Below, piece by piece: positions 58,357-64,000 of a stretch of 64,000 nucleotides of DNA. A program made the position numbers and the translations under genes. The stretch comes from Blasia pusilla (Eukaryota; Marchantiophyta; Marchantiopsida; Blasiales). Where the stretch lies: NCBI GenBank assembly GCA_050084515.1, contig CM114271.1:17732001-17796000 (forward strand). The letters run 5' to 3'. The notes under the pieces are model-generated. The model did no database searches. It saw only the letters and a program-made list of their open reading frames with translations, and was not told where the DNA came from. Within the stretch, counting starts at the first letter, position 1; each line of letters begins with the position of its first letter.

Positions 58357-59446
58357 ATGAAGACCCAGGTTTGAGCATCAATCTCTGAAATCCCAACGTA
58401 TGTTACTCAGTTGTTTTCACATGGGAATTTTCGTCTCCTAAAGCCAAATTTTTTGTGACGTGTCTATGGTCACTAGGGCATTCATACTCCTCTCTTCTTA
58501 CGAATTACAATGAGAGGCGTTGTTCCACCGTGCTATGGACAGAATTGTCAACGCGGTCTTTTTTGAGTCTAATTACGAGATGTCTGGAGTTTCTGTTGAC
58601 GTCCATTCTATTGATGAAATAACCAGGTCTATGACTGTTTACCCAGCCGGTTAAGTGCATTTAGGGCAGACCAGTTACAACCAGGATTGAGTTGTAAGAA
58701 TTGGGCACCTTCGCGCATTCGTGCCTTCAGCAACTCCGGGAGAACCAATCCCAATTTGAGTGAGAGCGAAAAAGGACGTGGCATTTTCGGAAGTTTGATC
58801 AAGAGTTTGGCGAAGTTAGCAGGAGGGCTACTTGTGGCAGCTGTGCTCATAGCCGCGTCGCTCCCTCATCTTCTTTCTTCGCCAAAAACAAGGGAAGTTG
58901 CCATAGCCCTTGCAAACAGATCTATACCAGGTAAAATCTCCCGAAGATTGAGGACTGTGTTTTGGGGAGATTTTGGAGAGTTGTGATTCAGGAGTTGAGA
59001 GATTATGGCGAGTCCGAACTTCTAGCTATTTTGGTAGTAGAAGTGATGTCGTCTTATGGTTCTCTTGGCTGTTTTACGAATTACAGGAATTATTGTTATG
59101 TATTCAGACCAAGTAAAACGAGAGTGAATTTGAAGAATGATAACCTTGTTCCAATAATGTAGGTTCGATAAGTGTTTCCTCCATGTCACTGGGATGGACT
59201 CGCCCGATAAGTGTGGAGGGGCTTGCAATACAAGGAGCAGATAGTGAAGAAGTTTTGTTGATTCGCAAGCTGGAGACCAAAGCTTCTCTGTGGTCAATTG
59301 TCTCTGGGAGATCTGGTCTTGGTATGGTCCTCAGGCTTCAAGACTTGTCTGTTTTGTGGATTTTTAAGGATGATGCGGCAGCTTTACTGCCACCAAGTCT
59401 CATCTATAATATGGCATATTTCCCCTCTGGTGAAAAGTTCTCATGA
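58357..59446 (+). CDS. N-terminal part of a plastid-targeted TamB/AsmA-like protein (truncated or continuing past the window)
   Basis: Three exons join in phase: 58357-58368, 58627-58930, 59163-59446, giving 199 residues to a TGA. Residues 1-60 are Ser/Arg-rich and poor in acids at the start, like a chloroplast transit peptide. A membrane segment follows (residues about 66-88, GGLLVAAVLIAASLPHLLSS). Then ALANRSIPG, MSLGWTRPISVEGLAIQG and TKASLWSIVSG resemble the opening of TamB/AsmA-type proteins, which form long hydrophobic bridges for lipid or protein delivery between membranes. Such proteins are usually far longer. Either the gene was cut here, with a LINE starting about 170 bp later, or a donor near 59430 (tctggtgaaa) leads to exons outside the window across an intron filled with transposons. 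The family call rests on short motifs only. Confidence 0.5.
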
Positions 59447-59619
59447 AGTTTTTTTTCATTAAGTAGTGGCTTTTGAAGCTTCGTGATCATATACCCTTCA
59501 CCCTAATCAGATGGTGCTTGGTGAAAGAGATAATTGAATCATTCAGTAGCTCCATAAATCCTTCTAGAGTCTACGGACAGTACTAGAGGAAGTGAGAGGG
59601 ACCATCACTTAAAGTCATG
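59447..59619. other. Short spacer between the TamB-like gene and the LINE remnant
   Basis: No feature seen beyond A/T-rich flanking sequence. Confidence 0.5.
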
Positions 59620-61300
59620 ACCCCATCACTTCAACTTAGAGATTTTACATCTAAACTCCAGAGAATCCACTTCAGATTGAGATCTTCAAAGAACCTTGGA
59701 AATTCTTGAGAAGAGCAAAGTGGTACCCCAAATTTTTTTTTAACTGCGCAGCTTCTAGCCTGTCTCTTTGTTTGGTTGTGGCATCCCACATGGCTGCACC
59801 ATGATGGTTGAATGGTTTGCAGAATGGCAGAGCATTTTACTCCTGATTTGATGTCACAGCTGTGGAGGAACCTCATCAAACTGCTCACCTTCATGCAACC
59901 TTTCTCGGAAGTCTTCTGGATCTCTTGCTCCCACAGTTCAGCCCCTGTAGGGAGCTTGGTCACTTTTGTCATACAAGATTTGGCCTGTTTTACTGGCCTA
60001 TGTTGGGTCCAAATGGTCCCCATCGATACTTTAGGATAATGATGGGAATTCACTGCCTCCGGGTGGCTCCACCATGTCTACCCTCCAGGGTTTCCACTCC
60101 AAGTTCCTATCTCACACTTTGGCTCTTCATGAAGAAGCCAACATCATACCCCGAAACGCTTCCAGCTGCACAACAGGTTTCTGCACTTCCGTCCAGATTT
60201 TTTTCTGGTTCAGAGCAAAGTCGTCATTAATGGATGTGTGGGTCACTTGGTGCAGTTTCCTCACGTGTATCCATACCATAAAAGTGGACACAGAGCCACA
60301 TACTCTTCTCACAAGGTTGTGTTGGTCTTGGCCCTAGCACATTCTTCATACACCTCTTTTGGTTTGGCAAGGGCTCCCTTAAGTTCCAGTGACCACCATT
60401 TGATGGCTATATCACATATTATCTATTTCCTTCCGAAAGCAATCCCAGCAGGATTCTATTCCCCATCACTTGATAGACACTATAGTCTTTGGTTTAAAAC
60501 TATCCAGAGTAGTGAAATGATCAGATCTTCCAATATCTGTGTTATCCACTGTGACCGCCCCTCAGTATGTTTAGAGGTCATCATCCACAATCTAGCTCTC
60601 ATTCTCACTGAAAATGACCCTGGTCCAGGCAGGGGAGCCCATCTCTTGCCTATCATTCAGTCCATCAATTGAAGTGCAGTTGCTATTTACTCTTACATCT
60701 CCAAACATCCGGATCTCCACCAGGGGGTGTGTTCCTAGCCCAACCCAACTATTGAAGTCTCCTAAGAGGATTAGGTGCCCCTTCATCTGAAACCATAAGC
60801 AATCAGTTTTCACACTATCAAACACTTCATCTGCTACAGTAGAAGCTTTCCTGTTTGTGGGCATGTAAACACATTCTCTTGAGTTGCATTCTACTTGGAC
60901 TTTGATCCATTTGCTGTGTTCATACCGTAGCCTGATGATGATGTCACTCCTGTTCACCATGGAGTCTCAAAAGAAGAAGCCAAAACCTTTCATACCTCAG
61001 CTGTTGTCGGCCTATGTATTGCACCTCTTTCCAAACTATAAATAATGCGGTACTGAAGTAATCTCCATTAACTTGGTTTACCAAGTCTCCTAATCACCAC
61101 ATATATGAATTTGATTTTTCAGCTCAACCTATAGCTGCTTCATCGGATGAGTCAGTCCACTGAAGTACCAAGCACCCACATGGAGGCCTATCACTAAATG
61201 GGCTGAGAGTTGTTGGTGTGCATGCTTTCCATGTTGGCATCAGTGCCTGCAACATCGAACCTCGTCATGTGCAGGGTCTTCGTCACTGGTTCCTTGGAGA
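59620..61300 (-). mobile_element. Non-LTR retrotransposon (LINE) remnant
   Basis: On the minus strand, 60960-60592 encodes an endonuclease/exonuclease/phosphatase-type fragment with HLILLGDFNSWVG, the GDFN block of LINE endonucleases. It is followed (about 60400-60310) by WWSLELKGALAKPKEVYEECARAK, split by a frame change, and then (about 60230) by DFALNQKKIWTEVQK, both typical of the stretch between endonuclease and RT. Frames are interrupted by stops and no RT active site is visible, so this is a decayed middle piece. It lies antisense to, and directly downstream of, the TamB-like gene. Confidence 0.75.
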
Positions 61301-61785
61301 ATAATAAATATGTTGGGTGTGCATATCACCTGTGTGGGCCTTGCCTTCAATCTGCAGATTCACCCTCAAGTACCATAGCGTGATGTCTCAGGTACGGAGA
61401 CACCTGATTTTTGGGGCAATCCAAGTATTGGCCTCCTCTGCCCTCCTCACCTTGAACACACTTTCATGACCTTAGTATAGCAAACTATCTCCCATGACCC
61501 TTTCCTGTCCCTATGGACAATAAATCTATTCATTTATTCTCTTTTTCTAATCAAGCATTAGATGGCCAAGTGGTGGAGCTTACATGATTTGAGCTCCTCT
61601 CAAACAGAGCACTGGTTCAATGCTTATCGTGTGTGTGACTTGACTATGATGTGTGTATGACTTAAGAGAGACAGAAGTCCAATTTCATGTAGCGGCTCTT
61701 TTTGAGGTGTGGACAAGACTTCCAAGTTGTGGTTTGTGTATTGGTACAGATGAATAAGTGGTCCTGATACAGGGGACTGTACCAT
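61301..61785. other. Spacer between LINE remnant and copia LTR
   Basis: Balanced to AT-rich DNA with no reading frame or repeat that I can assign. Confidence 0.45.
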
Positions 61786-62331
61786 TGTTGAAATTTGTTA
61801 ATATCTAGTTTAGTCATGCTCTAAAAATAGTTAGTCAGATACTAACTTAGTTGGATACTTATTTAGTTAGCTAGAGATAACTTAGTGTTCCTCTATCTTT
61901 TAGGGTAACCTTGAATTAGGGCAATTCTCGAGTTAGGGTTAGCCACCATCTGTTATTTAGGGTATGGATCTGTTCAAGAAGATCTAAGGGCCAGAAGTGC
62001 TCACCCTGATGTATATAATGTCTCTGTTTAGAGAGCAGAAGCCAATTCTACAGCATGCACAGTTTTGGTGAGGACTCCTGAGGCTCTTGGTCCTGCTGCA
62101 GAGTGATCAGAGAGTAGGAAGAGGAGATTGAGACTAATTGCTGTGCTTGCTAGAGCCTCACTGGAAGGCAGGTTGTTTTGTCTAGTATGCTGATGGAGAT
62201 TGTTTGTGCTCAATGGTGAGCCATGTCTGATCTCTGAGCTGGTGACATGTGAGGACCTGTAGTGTGAGTGCAAGGTGTGGCTGAGTAGAATCCTTCTTAG
62301 TATCTCTTAGATAGTAAGAAGAGTCACATCA
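61786..62331 (+). repeat. Putative 5' LTR of the copia element
   Basis: Begins TGTTGAAATTTG and ends CATCA directly before a tggta motif. It contains a TATA-like box (62012-62018). TG...CA ends and a length of 546 bp fit a copia LTR. The partner LTR would be outside the window, so the borders are inferred. Confidence 0.6.
62012..62018 (+). promoter_or_regulatory. TATA-like box in the copia LTR
   Basis: TATATAA in the second half of the LTR, a normal position for the U3 promoter. Confidence 0.4.
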
Positions 62332-62346
62332 TGGTAGGGCTCTGAT
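62332..62346 (+). promoter_or_regulatory. Degenerate primer-binding site (initiator tRNA-Met type)
   Basis: tggtagggctctgat follows the LTR end immediately. It resembles the common plant copia site TGGTATCAGAGC..., with the central bases lost. Confidence 0.45.
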
Positions 62347-62396
62347 TTGGCAATAGAGATAGGAACTGATTTGCTGATTGTGTACAAGCTGAAATC

Positions 62397-63227
62397 ATGG
62401 ATGGTCTAGCTGATGCTAGCTCTGACTTTGTACAAGCAGATACTTCTGCTGGTCAATCATATTCTCAGGTTATGGGCCCACCCCAAACCTTTCTCCTTAG
62501 TGATTTCAGCAGTGTAGAGAAGTTAGATGGTGGGAACTATAGAGAATGGTCCAGAACCATGATGGACATTCTAATGCTGAAAGGGTTGTGGGTGTATGTT
62601 GAGATGAAACCTCACAATCTAGAAGAGCTTGTGGTAAACTTTGCTTGGAGACAGCAAAATCAGTTGGCAGCTATCTTACTCAAACAGACCCTGAACTCCT
62701 CTATGAGGGAGTTGGTGGATGGTATAAGCAATGCTTGGGAGATCTGGTCCAAGCTGAAGAGTTTGAACAAGGAGTCAGCTTTGACTCTAGCTATGCAAAG
62801 ATGGAAGACATTGAGCTCGACAAGGATGGCTGACACAGATAGAGTTGCAGCTCACATTGCCAAAATGGAGTCAACTTTTGCACAAGTGAAAGCAGTTGGA
62901 CAGGAACTGATTCCTATATGGAAGGTAACCCTGTTGCTATCCTCCTTACCTCCTCGATTTGATACAATGGTTACAATCTTTGAAACCTGGGAGGCAGATT
63001 TGCTTACATGGGAATCTGTGACCAACAAGCTCCTGAGATATGATCAGAAGCGAGAGGTGATTGTGGAAGAAACAGTCATGCTCAACAGGGATAGGAAGTG
63101 GAAAGAGACCAGAACTTGTTACATTTGTGCAGAGAAGGGACATCTTGCTCTGCAATTGTCCAAAGAAGTTGAAAAGGAGAGAAAGTTAAAAGGAGTGGAT
63201 CTGCAGTCAAGAATCAAGAGAAGTTGA
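62397..63227 (+). CDS. Copia gag (UBN2-type capsid with damaged zinc knuckle)
   Basis: An open frame of 276 codons starting at ATG 62397. Capsid signature: KLDGGNYREWSRTMMDILMLKGLW, then AWEIWSKLKSLNKES and LLLSSLPPRFDTM, the pattern of plant copia gag (UBN2/DUF4219). The zinc knuckle begins correctly (CYICAEKGH, from 63117) but the final Cys is out of frame. One extra base near 63145-63160 puts the NCPKK part in the next frame. As written, the protein runs into a basic tail and stops at 63225-63227, overlapping the pol frame. Confidence 0.85.
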   Translation: MDGLADASSDFVQADTSAGQSYSQVMGPPQTFLLSDFSSVEKLDGGNYREWSRTMMDILMLKGLWVYVEMKPHNLEELVVNFAWRQQNQLAAILLKQTLNSSMRELVDGISNAWEIWSKLKSLNKESALTLAMQRWKTLSSTRMADTDRVAAHIAKMESTFAQVKAVGQELIPIWKVTLLLSSLPPRFDTMVTIFETWEADLLTWESVTNKLLRYDQKREVIVEETVMLNRDRKWKETRTCYICAEKGHLALQLSKEVEKERKLKGVDLQSRIKRS

Positions 63228-64000
63228 TGGAGAAGCAAAGTACCTCCTACAGGGAGAAGGATAAGGCAAAGGTTGCTGGAGTGATGACTACTGAATACAC
63301 ATCTGATGAAAGTTGCTGTTCTTTCATGATGGCCTCGTGTGAGAAAGATCTCAAGAGGAGCAGTGGATGGTGGGTGGACTCCGGTGCAACATCACATGTC
63401 TGTTATCAAGAGGAGTTGTTCTCAGACCTAAAACCAGCAAGTAATCATCACGTGAGAAGTGCTTCTGGATTGTTAAGTCCTGTGGGAGGGGTTGGCTCAG
63501 TTTCTATTTTCTTCAGTGCTGATGAAAGCAAATTGATGAAATGGCAGCTGCATGGAGTGTTATATGTTGCAGATTACATAAAAAATCTGTTGTCAGTTAA
63601 GAAATTATTGGAGGCAGGAATTGATGTGCACTTCTGGAACTCAAACCAGACTTGCACACTTGAAAGAAATGGGTAAGTCTTGTGCCGAGGAGTGGTACAA
63701 GGAAATTTGTTCAAACTGCTGGAATGTGATCCAGAGGAGCAGGTGAATCTCACTGAGAATAGGAGCTTGCTGAATCTGTGGCATTGCAGATTGGGGCACC
63801 TATCGGAACACAGCATTCGAGCTCTGCAAGGAATGTCATGTGGGGTGGAGATTGAGAAGTCACAGAAGCTTGAGTTCTGTGAGGCTTGTGTGCAAGGGAA
63901 AGCTCACAAGTCACCCGCTCCCAGAAGGTCACTTAACAGGTCTGAAAGATTATTGGACCTGATTCACTCTGATGTGTGTGGACCAATGCCTGTAAAGTCA
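63224..64000 (+). pseudogene. Copia pol: protease, gag-pre-integrase domain, start of integrase
   Basis: The frame shows the protease signature WWVDSGATSHVC (about 63370-63405) and the copia block LHGVLYVADYIKNLLSVKKL. A TAA at 63674-63676 stops it, but the same frame continues with LLNLWHCRLGHLSEHSI and FCEACVQGKAHKSP, the HHCC zinc domain of copia integrase. LDLIHSDVCGPM at the window end opens the integrase core. The single stop is the only lesion in this stretch. The element continues beyond 64000. Confidence 0.88.

Larger units (their letters stand above)
61786..64000 (+). mobile_element. Ty1/copia retrotransposon, 5' part, decayed, continues past the window
   Basis: Order: LTR (61786-62331), degenerate primer-binding site, gag (62397-63227), protease, gag-pre-integrase zinc domain, start of integrase. 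This is the copia arrangement. The element is cut by the window end before RT. Frameshifts near the zinc knuckle and an in-frame stop at 63674-63676 show decay, but the long gag frame and few lesions suggest it is younger than the gypsy element at 9.6-18.1 kb. Confidence 0.88.

Noticed and set aside
59812-60337. Plus-strand open frames (75-122 codons)
   Set aside because: Antisense shadow of the LINE remnant; the minus strand carries the recognisable LINE blocks.

Overview
This window looks like nuclear DNA of a land plant, most likely a non-seed plant such as a bryophyte or lycophyte. Three spliced genes match plant-type families: the CCR4-NOT subunit NOT2/VIP2, an Enhancer of polycomb-like protein, and a GPI-anchored SPARK-domain protein of the At1g61900 type. 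Their introns are short to medium (about 0.1 to 1.3 kb) and their 5' leaders are GC-rich. AT-rich, transposon-littered intergenic DNA separates them. The lineage is inferred from style and element content, not from a marker gene.

Layout. 1-7270: AT-rich intergenic DNA with a perfect hairpin at 2141-2175. 7271-7486: chromodomain tail of a decayed chromovirus, followed by LTR-like DNA to about 9.5 kb. 9579-18082: a degenerate Ty3/gypsy element (+ strand) with the order LTR, gag, protease, C5-cytosine DNA methyltransferase-like domain, reverse transcriptase, RNase H, truncated integrase, partial LTR. 19.1-26.0 kb: the NOT2 gene (+), with an apparent one-base frameshift in its second coding exon. 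26-37 kb: intergenic DNA with small repeats, one GC-rich orphan exon-like island (33.6-34.0 kb) and one unexplained coding-like island (31.9-32.55 kb). 37.29-43.97 kb: an intact 12-exon EPL1-like gene (+), with a short upstream ORF that overlaps its start codon. 44.6-45.83 kb: a degenerate minus-strand coding remnant and a 41-bp tandem repeat array. 46-49 kb: AT-rich desert. 49.70-53.98 kb: an intact 8-coding-exon SPARK/GPI-anchor gene (+) with a 15-base microexon. 58.36-59.45 kb: the start of a gene whose product looks plastid-targeted and resembles the N-terminus of TamB/AsmA-type proteins. 59.6-61.3 kb: LINE remnant (-). 61.79-64.00 kb: the 5' part of a decayed Ty1/copia element (+) that runs off the window.

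The three host genes are unrelated in function: mRNA deadenylation/transcription, NuA4-type chromatin acetylation, and a cell-surface protein. They do not form a pathway. The most notable item is the cytosine methyltransferase-like module inside the gypsy pol region. It keeps the canonical motif order I, IV, VI, VIII, IX, X and the catalytic Pro-Cys, although this copy is broken by frameshifts.
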